Assembly (NCBI GenBank): GCA_017447185.1 | Contig: JAFSOC010000041.1 | Location: 24,897-88,896, forward strand | Length of the DNA: 64,000 nucleotides | Direction: 5' to 3' | Origin: Clostridia bacterium | Lineage (GTDB): Bacteria; Bacillota; Clostridia; Christensenellales; Aristaeellaceae | In this document: piece after piece, positions 42,160-51,186 of the stretch | Position numbering within the stretch: position 1 is the first letter of the stretch | Layout: the number at the start of each line of letters is the position of its first letter | The notes under the pieces: generated by a model | Told to the model about the DNA's origin: nothing | Databases searched by the model: none | What the model saw: the letters and a program-made list of their open reading frames with translations, nothing else | Translations under genes and position numbers: made by a program

Positions 42160-43019
42160 TCCTCATCCACCCCCAGGTAGGCCGCGATGACGACCGGATT
42201 CTTCTGGATCTCCTCGGGCGTGCCCTCGGCGATCTGCTTTCCGAAGTCCAGCACATAGATCCGGTCCGAGATTTCCATAACCAGGTTCATATGATGCTCA
42301 ATCATGAAGACCGTCAGGTTGAACCGGTTCTTGATATCCACGATGAATTCGCCCAGCTCGTCCGTCTCCTGCGGGTTCATGCCGGCTGCCGGCTCGTCCA
42401 GCAGCAGCAGCGTCGGATTCGTGGCCAGGGCCCGGGCGATTTCCAGCCGGCGTTGCTTGCCGTACGGCAGGGAAGTGGCCAGTTCGTCCGCCACATCCGC
42501 CAGGCCGACGATTTCCAGCAGCTCCGCGGTCTTTTCCCGGTTCGCCTTCTCTTCCTTCGCGTTGAGATGGAAGGCGGCGGTGAACATATTGCTGGTGCGG
42601 CGCAGGTGGGTGCCGATCAGCACGTTGTCAAAGGCCGTCTGGCTCTTGAAAAGGCGGATATTCTGGAAGGTACGTGCAATGCCCAGATGGGTGATCCTGT
42701 CGGGCGTGTGGACAACGGGTTTCCGGTCTTTATAGAGGTCGCCGTTGATTCCGCCGTACTGTTTGATCATCTTGCCCTGGGGATGATTTACCACGATGGG
42801 CTCCCCGTTGAAATACACGATGCCGTTGGTGGGCTCATACACTCCGGTGATGCAGTTGAAGGCCGTGGTCTTTCCGGCGCCGTTGGGGCCGATGAGGGCC
42901 ACGATTTCTCCCTTATTCACTTCCAGGGACAAGTTGTTGATGGCCACCACGCCGCCGAACTGCATGGTGATGTTTTCCAGTTTCAGTACCTGGGTGCTGT
43001 CCTGATTCACTTTACTCAT
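42156..43019 (-). CDS. livG: Branched-chain amino-acid ABC ATPase LivG
   Basis: The 287-residue ATPase has Walker A GPNGAGKTT, the LivG-specific signature region LPYGKQRRLEIARAL and Walker B LLLLDEPAAGMNP, plus the LivG insertion after the Q-loop (~100-160). It forms the heterodimeric motor with LivF. Overlaps livM upstream and livF downstream by four bases each, so all are translated together. Confidence 0.96.
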   Translation of the reverse strand: MSKVNQDSTQVLKLENITMQFGGVVAINNLSLEVNKGEIVALIGPNGAGKTTAFNCITGVYEPTNGIVYFNGEPIVVNHPQGKMIKQYGGINGDLYKDRKPVVHTPDRITHLGIARTFQNIRLFKSQTAFDNVLIGTHLRRTSNMFTAAFHLNAKEEKANREKTAELLEIVGLADVADELATSLPYGKQRRLEIARALATNPTLLLLDEPAAGMNPQETDELGEFIVDIKNRFNLTVFMIEHHMNLVMEISDRIYVLDFGKQIAEGTPEEIQKNPVVIAAYLGVDEE

Positions 43020-44134
43020 TTGCCGGCCCTCCCTTTCGCTTTCCTGCTGCGGGAGAGCAGATCAGGCAATTCCTTGTCCCCCATGATTCCCTTCCGGAAG
43101 AACAGCACCACGATCATGATGATGACGGAGAAGACCACCATGCGGAAGCCGATCCGCAGCAGCGGCACTTCAAAGTTCCCGATGATCTGCTTCTCGTCCA
43201 GGAAGCGGAGCCACCATTCGCTGCAGGCTACAAACAGGAAGGAACTGAGCACGCTGCCCGTTACCGATCCGATTCCGCCGATCACGACGATCAGCAGGAT
43301 TTCATAGGTCATCGCGGAGGTGAAGGATTTCGCCTGCACGGTGGTCTGATACATGGCCAGCATCGCGCCGCCCACACCCGCAAAGAAAGAGGAGACACAG
43401 AAGGCCAGCCGCTTGTGGTGCGCCAGGTTGATGCCCATCGCCTCCGCCGCCACTTCGTCATCCCGGATCGCTTTCAGCGCCCGGCCGTAGGTGGAATTGA
43501 TCAGCAGTACGATCAGCAGGATGCACACGCCCGCCATGATGAAGGGAATCAGCGTGGACAGGTAGACCGTCACCTTCCCGTCCGGCCCCAGGATATTGAA
43601 ATCGTTGAACGTGGGGAACATGTTGAGCATATTGGAGCTATTGGTAATCCGTCCCAGGCCATTCCACTGGAAGATGGCGCGGATAATCTCCGCGAAGCCC
43701 AGGGTTGCGATTGCCAGGTAATCGCTTTTGAGCCGCAGAACCGGCAGGCCGATCAGGAAGGCGAAGAGCGCCGCCGCAAGGCCGGAGAAGATCATGGCGA
43801 TAATTACCGGCACCGTGAACTGTACCAATCCGCCGTCAAAGTACTGGTAAACATTCATACGTTCCGCCACGGGGATCGTAAAGATTCCATACACATATGC
43901 GCCCACCAGCATGAATCCAGCCTGCCCCAGGGAGAAGATCCCCGTAAAGCCATTCAGCAGGTTCATGGAGACGGCTACCAGCGCGTACACCGCGCCCTTC
44001 TTCAGCACGATGAAGAGCATGGACTGCTGCGGGATGAACTGTTCCGCGATAAAAACCCCGATATAGACCGCAGCGATCAGGCACAGCGAGATGATCATAG
44101 GTTTTTTCGATTTTTTCTGATTCATGCTGCTCAC
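43016..44134 (-). CDS. livM: Branched-chain amino-acid permease LivM
   Basis: The 372-residue protein has a basic N-terminus, about nine to ten membrane spans and the permease loop (AIRDDEVAAEAMGINLAHHK). It pairs with LivH to form the channel. The start at 44134 lies one base beyond the livH stop; a Met three codons later is an alternative. The basic C-terminal tail (RSRKAKGRAGK) is unremarkable. Confidence 0.95.
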   Translation of the reverse strand: MSSMNQKKSKKPMIISLCLIAAVYIGVFIAEQFIPQQSMLFIVLKKGAVYALVAVSMNLLNGFTGIFSLGQAGFMLVGAYVYGIFTIPVAERMNVYQYFDGGLVQFTVPVIIAMIFSGLAAALFAFLIGLPVLRLKSDYLAIATLGFAEIIRAIFQWNGLGRITNSSNMLNMFPTFNDFNILGPDGKVTVYLSTLIPFIMAGVCILLIVLLINSTYGRALKAIRDDEVAAEAMGINLAHHKRLAFCVSSFFAGVGGAMLAMYQTTVQAKSFTSAMTYEILLIVVIGGIGSVTGSVLSSFLFVACSEWWLRFLDEKQIIGNFEVPLLRIGFRMVVFSVIIMIVVLFFRKGIMGDKELPDLLSRSRKAKGRAGK

Positions 44135-44135
44135 C

Positions 44136-45059
44136 TCACACCTTGTCCGTCACTTTTTCGCCGAAGAGGCCAGAAGGCTTCACGACGAGGATCACGATAA
44201 GCAGAGCGAACGTGAAAGCGTCGGAGAATGTGGCCAGCCCCAGGGGCGCCTGGATTACGCCCAGCTTGAACAGGATGACGTCCAAACCCTTGATGATGTT
44301 CTCCATGATACCGATAATGAACGCGCCGATCACCGCTCCGGGGATCGACCCGATCCCGCCGAACACCGCCGCCACGAAAGCCTTCAGACCCGGCATCGCG
44401 CCGGAGGTCTGGATGACGGTGGGGTAATTGGTGAAGAACAGGATCGAACCCACGCCCGCCAGGAAAGACCCGATGATGAACGTTGCGGAAATCACGTTGT
44501 TGATTTTGATACCCATCAGCTGGCTGGTCTCGAAGTCCTTGGACACAGCCCGCATGGCCATGCCGATCTTGGTCCTGTTGATCAGTAGCACCAGCGCCAC
44601 TACCAACAGGATCACCAGGAAAGGGGTCACCACAGTGACGATCTTGGTCTTAGCCGCACCGATCTGCATCGTGTCGGAGATCCACGGAATCGTGGGATAC
44701 TGTTTGTTCAGACCGCCGGTAATATAGAGTACCAGGTTCTGGAGCGTATAGCTCACGCCGATGGCGGAAATCATGACAGACATCCGTGGCGCGGACCGGA
44801 GCGGCTTATAGGCCGCCCGCTCAATCAGGAAACCGATCGCCACCGTGATCAGCAGCACCAGGGGAATGCAAATCCACATCGGTAGGCCGGAGGCCATGAT
44901 ATAGACCATGATGATCGCGGACACCATGAACACGTCGCCGTGCGCAAAGTTGATCAGGCGCAGAATGCCGTACACCATCGTGTAGCCGATTGCAATCAGC
45001 GCGTATTGCCCTCCAACGGAGATGCCGGAGAGCAGGTAGGGGAAGATGGTATCCCACAT
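44136..45059 (-). CDS. livH: Branched-chain amino-acid permease LivH
   Basis: The 307-residue protein has about eight spans and LivH signatures: LINFAHGDVFMVSA near the N-terminus and the permease loop AVSKDFETSQLMGI. ATG at 45059 has GGGAG 11 bases upstream; a TTG seven codons earlier is possible. Separated from the binding-protein gene by a 117-base gap containing a strong hairpin, which may allow higher expression of the binding protein. Confidence 0.95.
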   Translation of the reverse strand: MWDTIFPYLLSGISVGGQYALIAIGYTMVYGILRLINFAHGDVFMVSAIIMVYIMASGLPMWICIPLVLLITVAIGFLIERAAYKPLRSAPRMSVMISAIGVSYTLQNLVLYITGGLNKQYPTIPWISDTMQIGAAKTKIVTVVTPFLVILLVVALVLLINRTKIGMAMRAVSKDFETSQLMGIKINNVISATFIIGSFLAGVGSILFFTNYPTVIQTSGAMPGLKAFVAAVFGGIGSIPGAVIGAFIIGIMENIIKGLDVILFKLGVIQAPLGLATFSDAFTFALLIVILVVKPSGLFGEKVTDKV

Positions 45060-45121
45060 GGAACAGTTCACTCCCAACAATCAAATTCCCATAACATACC
45101 AATCAGCAAAAGACATGAAAC

Positions 45122-45149
45122 GCGGCGGAGGCTGTGTTGTCTCCGCCGC
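45122..45149 (-). terminator. Intercistronic hairpin between livK and livH
   Basis: A perfect 9-bp GC-rich stem (45122-45130 with 45141-45149) and a ten-base loop lie 27 bases past the livK stop. No T run of length follows on the minus strand, so it is better seen as a partial terminator or mRNA-stabilising hairpin. Confidence 0.6.
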
Positions 45150-45176
45150 AAATGTTCCGGCTTTCGGGTTCAGGGA

Positions 45177-46328
45177 TCATTCAACCGTCTGCTCAGCCAC
45201 AAATTCCCATTCACCGGATTCGTTGTTGATCTTCTTGACGAATGCGGCAGTGCGGATCGCGTCGCCGGTTTCGTCGAATTTGATGTGGCCGGAAATGCCG
45301 TCGATCTCTGTGGTCGGCAGCGCTGCCATCACCGCGGCGGAATCAGTGGTCCCGGCTGACTGCAGGGCTGCCAGCGCCATCATGTATCCGTCGTAACCCA
45401 TCACGGATACGGCCGCGATCATGTCGTTGCCACCGTTGTTGGTCAGCATTTCGGGATTCGCGTTCAGCCAGGCCTTGAACCCGTCGTCAAATTCCTTGTT
45501 CGCACCTTCCTGATAGAAGGTAGTGATAATGACCTTGACGTTGGTGCCCTTGGCGGCTTCGGCCACCATGTTGTTGTCAAGCGTGTCGCCGCCGAGGACC
45601 GGGATCTCCAGGCCCTGGGAGGATGCCTGCTGGATGATGGCGGTTGCGTACTTCACGGATACGGGGCAGAAGAAGACTTCAGCACCGTAGGCCGCGGAGT
45701 TGTTCAGGTATGAAGTGAAGTCCTGGGTGTCGGCGGGGAAGGGCTCGGCGATGACCGTGCCACCCAGCGCTTCGAATGCTTCCTTAAAGTAGTTGATCAG
45801 ACCCTGGTCGTAGTCATTGCCCAGCTCGCCCAGGCAGTAAGCCGTCTTCACGCCCAGTTCCTTGAAAGCATAGTTTGCCAAAACCGTGCCCTGGAAGGGA
45901 TCCAGGAAGCATACGCGGAAGTAGTGGCTGTTACCGGCGGTTACTTGCGGATTGGTGCAGGTCAGACCGATGACTGGAACGTCCGCATCTTTGAAGGTCT
46001 TGGAACCGGCCTTGGATACGCTGGAACCATAGGAACCCAATGCGATGCTGGCGCCGGCCGAGATGATGTTCTGTGCGGCGCTGGGGGCCTTTGCGTCGTC
46101 GGATCCGTTGTCCGCGATCACCAGTTCAACCTTGTATTCCGTACCGTTGATCACGACGGTGGGATTCATGTAGTTGGCGTACTGGACGCCCAGGGTCTCC
46201 TGTTTTCCACCGGCGCCGTTGGAACCTGAAGCGGGTTCGAACACGCCGATCTTCACCACGTCTTCCGCCATGGCGAGAGCGGGAACCAGCAGCATCATTG
46301 CCAGTACCAGGGCAATCAGTTTTTTCAT
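45177..46328 (-). CDS. livK: Branched-chain amino-acid binding protein LivK
   Basis: The 383-residue protein has a signal peptide (cleavage after ALAMA, residue ~21; no lipobox Cys is obvious) and a type-1 periplasmic-binding fold (Peripl_BP_6: KIGVFEPASGSNGAGG at the mature N-terminus). It captures branched-chain or related amino acids for LivHMGF. A very good ribosome site (AAGGAGG) and a promoter precede it. The lack of a lipid anchor is unusual for a single-membrane bacterium and leaves open how it is held at the cell surface. Confidence 0.94.
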   Translation of the reverse strand: MKKLIALVLAMMLLVPALAMAEDVVKIGVFEPASGSNGAGGKQETLGVQYANYMNPTVVINGTEYKVELVIADNGSDDAKAPSAAQNIISAGASIALGSYGSSVSKAGSKTFKDADVPVIGLTCTNPQVTAGNSHYFRVCFLDPFQGTVLANYAFKELGVKTAYCLGELGNDYDQGLINYFKEAFEALGGTVIAEPFPADTQDFTSYLNNSAAYGAEVFFCPVSVKYATAIIQQASSQGLEIPVLGGDTLDNNMVAEAAKGTNVKVIITTFYQEGANKEFDDGFKAWLNANPEMLTNNGGNDMIAAVSVMGYDGYMMALAALQSAGTTDSAAVMAALPTTEIDGISGHIKFDETGDAIRTAAFVKKINNESGEWEFVAEQTVE

Positions 46329-46379
46329 ATTTTTTCCTCCTTGTGATCAGGTTGGTTCCTGATCTTTTCGATGTCCTAT

Positions 46380-46408
46380 AGTATAGCTGCAGACAGGCCG
46401 AAAAACAA
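46380..46408 (-). promoter_or_regulatory. Promoter of the liv operon
   Basis: Read on the minus strand: TTGTTT (46403-46408), 17-base spacer, TATACT (46380-46385), about 50 bases before the livK start. Confidence 0.65.
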
Positions 46409-46437
46409 TAAAAGTGCAGACAAAAGACAATCTGAAA

Positions 46438-47544
46438 TCAGAAAGTAATGCCTTCAAACCCCTGCCACACGTTCTTTCCGCTGTAGGTCATGGCTTTGGC
46501 TTCCCCACGAAGCACTTTCAGCACGGAGTGGGCCATGGTTTCCTGCTCCATTTCACCGGGATAGACAACGATCGGGGCAATCCAGCCGCAGCGCTCCCGG
46601 ATCCCCTCCGTGATATCGTCAAAGCGCATGAGGCCGCCGGTGAGGACGATGGCATCCACTTTGCCGCAGAGGACGGTGCTCATTTCGCCGATGCTCTTGC
46701 TGATCTGGTAAATCATGGTGTTCCAGACCAGGGTGGCCTTTTTGTCTCCCTGCTCCACCAGGGCGTGAACCGTATCGGAATTGGAGGTGCCAAAAAGGCT
46801 GACAAAGCCGCCGGCCCGGGAACACATCCGCCGTACATCGTCTACAGAATGGGCTTCGATATAGTCCAGCAGCCCCAGTACTGGCACATAACCGATCCGG
46901 GTGGGAGAGAAGGGACCTTCACCGTCCGCTCCCATGCTGCCGTCGATCATTCGTCCACCGGAATGCGCGCCGGTGGTAACGCCGCCGTCTATATGGGCGG
47001 TAACCAGGTTGACTTCCTCATAAGATTTGCCCATGGCCTTCGCGTGGGCTTCCGCCACAGCCCGATGGTTCATGAAATGGGAATGGGAAACGCGGTAGAT
47101 GCCGCGGATGCCTGTGAGGCGCGCATAATCGCAGAACTCATCCACATTGGTGGGGTTCAGGGTGTAAGCCGGCTTATGATAGGCCAGGGAGAATTTCCAG
47201 GCCAGGAGGACGCCCAGCTTGGCGGCATGCTCGCTGCCGCCGACCGCATTCCAGGTGTCGTCATAGAGCTTCCGGTCAATGGTGGTGACGCCGCTGGGCT
47301 GGGTGCAGGCACTGCCGCCGCGGCCAACAAACACGTCAATGGAGGAAGGATCCACACCTTCCTCTTCCAGCATTTCCAGAATGACCTGATACCGGAAAGG
47401 CACCTGGTCATTCACGTGGGGATACTGCAGCAATACCGGCGCGTCGTGGAACCGGCTTTTTTCAAACAGTTCTTTCTCGTTGACAAAGATACTGATCTTG
47501 GTGGATGTTGAACCGGGGTTAATAACAAGCAGTTTAAATTCCAT
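46438..47544 (-). CDS. buk: Butyrate kinase
   Basis: The 368-residue enzyme belongs to the acetate/butyrate kinase family: NPGSTSTKI at residues ~9-17 for phosphate binding, HIDGGVTTGAHSGGRMID in the middle and the late VLTGGLM block. It converts butyryl phosphate and ADP to butyrate and ATP, the last step of one butyrate route. ATG at 47544 has GGAGG upstream. No phosphate butyryltransferase gene (ptb) is next to it, unlike many clostridia; ptb may be elsewhere. The family also includes branched-chain acid kinases, so with the liv importer beside it a role in branched-chain acid formation is possible. Confidence 0.93.
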   Translation of the reverse strand: MEFKLLVINPGSTSTKISIFVNEKELFEKSRFHDAPVLLQYPHVNDQVPFRYQVILEMLEEEGVDPSSIDVFVGRGGSACTQPSGVTTIDRKLYDDTWNAVGGSEHAAKLGVLLAWKFSLAYHKPAYTLNPTNVDEFCDYARLTGIRGIYRVSHSHFMNHRAVAEAHAKAMGKSYEEVNLVTAHIDGGVTTGAHSGGRMIDGSMGADGEGPFSPTRIGYVPVLGLLDYIEAHSVDDVRRMCSRAGGFVSLFGTSNSDTVHALVEQGDKKATLVWNTMIYQISKSIGEMSTVLCGKVDAIVLTGGLMRFDDITEGIRERCGWIAPIVVYPGEMEQETMAHSVLKVLRGEAKAMTYSGKNVWQGFEGITF

Positions 47545-47672
47545 CGTCCGTGATTCCTCCGTACATGTGGTCAAAAAGACTGATTCTTTCAATTCGACGC
47601 ACGCAAATCGGAACCCTTGCATTTATCATGTTTTTCGTCAGAGGGGAGAGAAGGATTTATTCCGGTGCAGGA

Positions 47673-48146
47673 TCAGTCCAGCTTCATTCCATCAATCAGG
47701 TTCCGGAAAAGTTCGCTGCCTTCCGCAGCACTTTCCTCCCGGCTGACGCAGGTGAAGTTGTAGATCATCTTTTCGTATTTCATCAGGAGGGTTTCCGCCT
47801 TCTGGCGGAAGTCCTGCAGGTCATAGGAGAAACGGTAGCCCTCCAGGTGCACATTATCCGCTTCCGTGGAGAACAGCCCTTCCTCCCGGTAGTTATGGCC
47901 GGCATATCCCTTCGCGGCCAGCTGCTGGTTGCGTTTTGCGATCGACTTCACATCCGCCAGCACGGACAGCAGGGCAGGAACCCGCTGCCAGGAAACGGTG
48001 ATCACGATATGGCGGTCCCGGTCCCAGATGCCCCAGCGGTCAAAATTGTTTTCCTGATACAGTTTATACAGATCATCGGCGCTCATGACCTGGAATCCTT
48101 CCGGGATTTCCAGAGCGATTTTTTCGTTGATTACTTCTTTTGTCAT
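47673..48146 (-). CDS. Conserved protein of unknown function
   Basis: A 157-residue protein with no signal peptide. It is predicted to be an alpha/beta protein with segments such as ALEIPEGFQVMSADDLYKLY and DRHIVITVSWQ, reminiscent of DcrB/PsbP-like folds (a 'peg' sheet with a late long helix), but no family can be named. The start at 48146 has AAGGAAG upstream; the frame is open 16 codons further without a ribosome site. TATAAT at 48231-48236 (minus strand) is a likely -10 box. Stands alone. Confidence 0.8.
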   Translation of the reverse strand: MTKEVINEKIALEIPEGFQVMSADDLYKLYQENNFDRWGIWDRDRHIVITVSWQRVPALLSVLADVKSIAKRNQQLAAKGYAGHNYREEGLFSTEADNVHLEGYRFSYDLQDFRQKAETLLMKYEKMIYNFTCVSREESAAEGSELFRNLIDGMKLD

Positions 48147-48326
48147 ATAGGTTTTCTTCCTTTCATTCTGTTCCGGGAAGACTTGTGTCTTCATTTCTTA
48201 TATACGAAACAAAAAGAATCCTGTCACCGGATTATACCATGCAAACCGCTCCGGCGGAACGGGATCTGTTCAGAAACGGGCAAAAAAGGTATAATGCAGG
48301 CAGACAGAATGCGGGAGGGGAAAACC

Positions 48327-48983
48327 ATGAAGGCGACATGCTACAGGGGGATAAGGGTCCGGGCGGCTGTGCTGCTGGGACTGCTGCTGATGGCCTTCTG
48401 CATGCAGGGAGCCCGGGCGACGCCGCAGCTTCCGCTGGATATCAAAGCGCAGTTCGGCGGGATCGATATCGTTGAAACGGCCTGCTGGGAAGGTTCCGGA
48501 AGCACCTGGTTTCTCCTGGTCCGTACACCGGACAAGGTAAACCGGCTGATCTGCTACGTGCTGGAAAACGGCCTGTGGACGCAGAAGTTCCAGACGACGG
48601 CGGCGCTCCCGCAGGGCGTCGGGAGGGTCCGGCTGGTGATAACCAACCAGGTGCAGGATTTTGCCATGGACCGCACGGTCACGGGGCCGATCCTGATGAT
48701 CCTGCAGTACGGAACCGGCGAAGCGGAGAATGCAGTGGAAGCGTACTGCGCGTACCTGCGCTCCGAAGAAGGTGTCTGGGAACTGTTCCGGGCGTTTTTC
48801 GCGGAGGAACAGGTACAGGTATATATCGACGAAGACACCGTTACCTTCCGGACTCCGGTGGATCAGGACCATTCCGATATCCGGTCCGTGCCGGCACAGC
48901 CGGAACGCGACCTGCGCAAAACGGACTTCACGGAAATCCCACGGACACCGGAGCAGGCAACAGAAACACCGGAAAGCATCTGA
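48327..48983 (+). CDS. Secreted protein of unknown function
   Basis: The 218-residue product has a signal peptide (cleavage near GARA, residue ~30), a beta-rich middle (~35-190), and a low-complexity Pro/Thr/Glu tail (TPEQATETPES). No family recognised. ATG at 48327 has GGGAGGGG seven bases upstream; an ATG six codons earlier is possible. TATAAT at 48290-48295 is a likely -10 box with a poor -35. A weak inverted repeat with T-rich flank at about 48967-49005 may terminate it. Confidence 0.78.
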   Translation: MKATCYRGIRVRAAVLLGLLLMAFCMQGARATPQLPLDIKAQFGGIDIVETACWEGSGSTWFLLVRTPDKVNRLICYVLENGLWTQKFQTTAALPQGVGRVRLVITNQVQDFAMDRTVTGPILMILQYGTGEAENAVEAYCAYLRSEEGVWELFRAFFAEEQVQVYIDEDTVTFRTPVDQDHSDIRSVPAQPERDLRKTDFTEIPRTPEQATETPESI

Positions 48984-49015
48984 CCGCTTCCCGGTGCTTT
49001 CATTTGATTTGCTGT

Positions 49016-49744
49016 TCAGTACCGGATGCCGATTACTTTCCGGATGGCTTTTTCCTCCGCATTGGGAAAGCATTTCCGGATCTGCTCAAAGATCCGGTCC
49101 CGGCAGGCATCCGGGGAGCCCACCGGCTGATTGACATAATCGTAACCCCATTTGGTTTCCGGTGTCATCAGGGCGCCCACGTGCCAGCCGTAGCCGATGC
49201 CCTGCTTGTTTTTCCGCTGGCGGAACGCGTTGACGATGATGAAGGTCTGCATCTGCAGCTCCGTGACGGCACCTTCAAAGCCTTTTGCAACGGCGGCTTT
49301 CTTTTTCAGGTCACAGGTGAGCAGCTCCAGGCTGCGCATCTGTTCATCCGGTTCAAAGGCTTCCATGACCTGCCTGTTCCGGTGCTTCATTTTCCCGTCT
49401 TCATACAGGCCTTCATAATCGTATCCGTCCCGGCGGTAATTCGCGAAGACGGGGAACCATTTCTTTGAAACAAAACCGGCCTTTTTATCGAAGAACTTTC
49501 CGTAGGCGATTTCCTCCTCCGGGGCCAGCACCTGCCGCCAGGCCCAGGGATCGCCCGGGCCGTCAGTCCACCAGTCGCCGGCCGGGGTGTGCTCTTCCAC
49601 GGAAAACCCGGGAATATCATTGGAAAAGAGCGGAAGAAACCCGATCGTCCGCACCAGCGCGGCCAGCTCCCGGGGAGAATGCAGACAGCCCGGATCGTTC
49701 CGGCGGCAGCCCTTCATATACCATACGCCATCAATTGTATCCAC
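49016..49744 (-). CDS. AlkZ-related winged-helix protein
   Basis: The 242-residue protein resembles a group annotated as AlkZ-related, seen in many Bacillota. Features are the early LAALVRTIGFLPLFSNDIPGFSVEEHT and WWTDGPGDPWAWR segments, then FANYRRDGYDYEG. AlkZ glycosylases unhook DNA crosslinks, but the catalytic residues of true AlkZ are not obvious here, so activity is uncertain. GTG at 49744 has AAAGGAG ten bases upstream. Stands alone between convergent and divergent genes. Confidence 0.75.
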   Translation of the reverse strand: MDTIDGVWYMKGCRRNDPGCLHSPRELAALVRTIGFLPLFSNDIPGFSVEEHTPAGDWWTDGPGDPWAWRQVLAPEEEIAYGKFFDKKAGFVSKKWFPVFANYRRDGYDYEGLYEDGKMKHRNRQVMEAFEPDEQMRSLELLTCDLKKKAAVAKGFEGAVTELQMQTFIIVNAFRQRKNKQGIGYGWHVGALMTPETKWGYDYVNQPVGSPDACRDRIFEQIRKCFPNAEEKAIRKVIGIRY

Positions 49745-49810
49745 AGCAAACGGACTCCTTTATATTCATGATATGCCTTTTCGACAGCTCCGCAGCAAAT
49801 CCCTTTTCCC

Positions 49811-49839
49811 TGTACAGGGCGGAAGAGGTGTGGTAAAAT
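49811..49839 (+). promoter_or_regulatory. Promoter of the 49875 three-gene unit
   Basis: TGTACA at 49811-49816 and TAAAAT at 49834-49839 with a 17-base spacer, 35 bases before the ATG. Confidence 0.6.
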
Positions 49840-49874
49840 ACAGATGCAAACAAAACAGAAAAGGACAATGATGT

Positions 49875-50474
49875 ATGGATATCGCACTGAACCTGACTAT
49901 TTTTGCTGTGACAGCCATTCTGGTGACGGTTATTCCCCGGGATGGCGGGGGATGGTCGCCGGAAAAATACCGGATCGCTTTCCGGTTCTTTACGGTGCAG
50001 AGCAATGTGTTCTGCGCGGCGGCGTGCCTGCTGACGGCGATTTTCACCCTGGCCGGGAATGTTCCCCGGTGGGTATGGCTGCTGAAGTATGCCACGACAA
50101 CAATGGTTACAGTCACCATGATGACGGTTTTCCTGTACCTGGCGCCCAGCATCGGGAAAGGATGGGCAAAACGGCTGCTGGTCGGCCGTCCCTCGGACAT
50201 TTTTATGCACCTGCTGACACCGGTGATGGCACTGGTCTCCTTCTGCGTGTATGAAAAGCGGGGACTGACCTTCGGACAGGCGTTGATCGGCATGGTACCG
50301 GTGCTCCTGTACGGCCTGCTGTATCTCCGGAAGACACAGTTTGCGCCGGAAGAGAAGCGGTGGGAGGATTTCTACGGCTTCAACCGAAACGGAAAGCTTC
50401 CTGTTTCCTTTGCAGGGATGATTATCGGGACGTTCCTGATCTGCATGGGACTGATGCTGATCCAGAACGCATGA
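49875..50474 (+). CDS. Six-span membrane protein (Pr6Pr-like)
   Basis: The 199-residue protein has about six spans, with phrases typical of the Pr6Pr / FAR-17a-like family: FRFFTVQSN in the second span region and MHLLTPVMAL in the middle. Members have unknown function; some are linked to hydrolysis of fatty acid esters of hydroxy acids. AAAGGACAATG precedes the start. First gene of a unit with the amidotransferase and comB genes (gaps 22 and 27 bases). Confidence 0.8.
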   Translation: MDIALNLTIFAVTAILVTVIPRDGGGWSPEKYRIAFRFFTVQSNVFCAAACLLTAIFTLAGNVPRWVWLLKYATTTMVTVTMMTVFLYLAPSIGKGWAKRLLVGRPSDIFMHLLTPVMALVSFCVYEKRGLTFGQALIGMVPVLLYGLLYLRKTQFAPEEKRWEDFYGFNRNGKLPVSFAGMIIGTFLICMGLMLIQNA

Positions 50475-50496
50475 CGGGGGAGAGGAAATAAAGAAT

Positions 50497-51159
50497 ATGA
50501 TGAAAATAGCCATTCCGACAAACCGGCCGCAGGCAGTCGTCAATTATATGGACGCGGTGATACAGCTGGGAGCCCAGGCGGAAGCCGGGCGGGCATTTAA
50601 CCCAAATGAATATGACGGACTGCTGCTGCCGGGCGGATGGGATGTGAACCCCGTGCGGTACGGAAAGACAAGCATCCCAGAGGAAACCATAGACGATGAC
50701 CTGGACGCAGTCCAGTTTCCCGTGCTGGAGAGCTTTCTGAAGAACGGTAAACCCGTGCTGGGAATCTGCAGGGGGCATCAGCTGCTGAACGTGGCTTTCG
50801 GCGGGAAGCTGATACAGCATTTACCGAATGCGGAAAAGCATGCAAGCCTTCCGGAAGGCGGGGACAACGCCCATATCATCCGGATCCGTGCGGACTCCTT
50901 CCTGTATCCGCTTTACGGCGCTGAATGCCGGGTGAATTCAACGCATCACCAGGCCATTGAAACGCCGGGGAAAGGGCTCCGGGTGACCGCAGTGTCAGAA
51001 GACGGCGTAGCCGAGGCGGTTGAGCACGAATCCCTGCCGGTATGGGGCGTTCAGTTCCATCCGGAACGGCTGTGTTTCCGCTTCCGCAGGGAGGACGCGG
51101 TGGACGGCAGCGACGTGATCCGCTTTTTCCTGGAACAGTGCCAGAGGTACCGGGAATAA
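50497..51159 (+). CDS. Class I glutamine amidotransferase-like hydrolase (peptidase C26)
   Basis: The 220-residue protein has the class I amidotransferase motifs of the PuuD/gamma-glutamyl-GABA hydrolase type: LLLPGGWDVNP for the oxyanion part, nucleophile Cys in GICRGHQ (residue ~90), and the QFHPER His-Glu pair. It should cleave a gamma-glutamyl amide bond; the exact substrate is unknown. GAGAGGAAATAAAG lies just before the ATG. Middle gene of a three-gene unit; no polyamine genes are nearby. Confidence 0.9.
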   Translation: MMKIAIPTNRPQAVVNYMDAVIQLGAQAEAGRAFNPNEYDGLLLPGGWDVNPVRYGKTSIPEETIDDDLDAVQFPVLESFLKNGKPVLGICRGHQLLNVAFGGKLIQHLPNAEKHASLPEGGDNAHIIRIRADSFLYPLYGAECRVNSTHHQAIETPGKGLRVTAVSEDGVAEAVEHESLPVWGVQFHPERLCFRFRREDAVDGSDVIRFFLEQCQRYRE

Positions 51160-51186
51160 GAACAGAAGAAGGGGCAGGGGCTGCGG

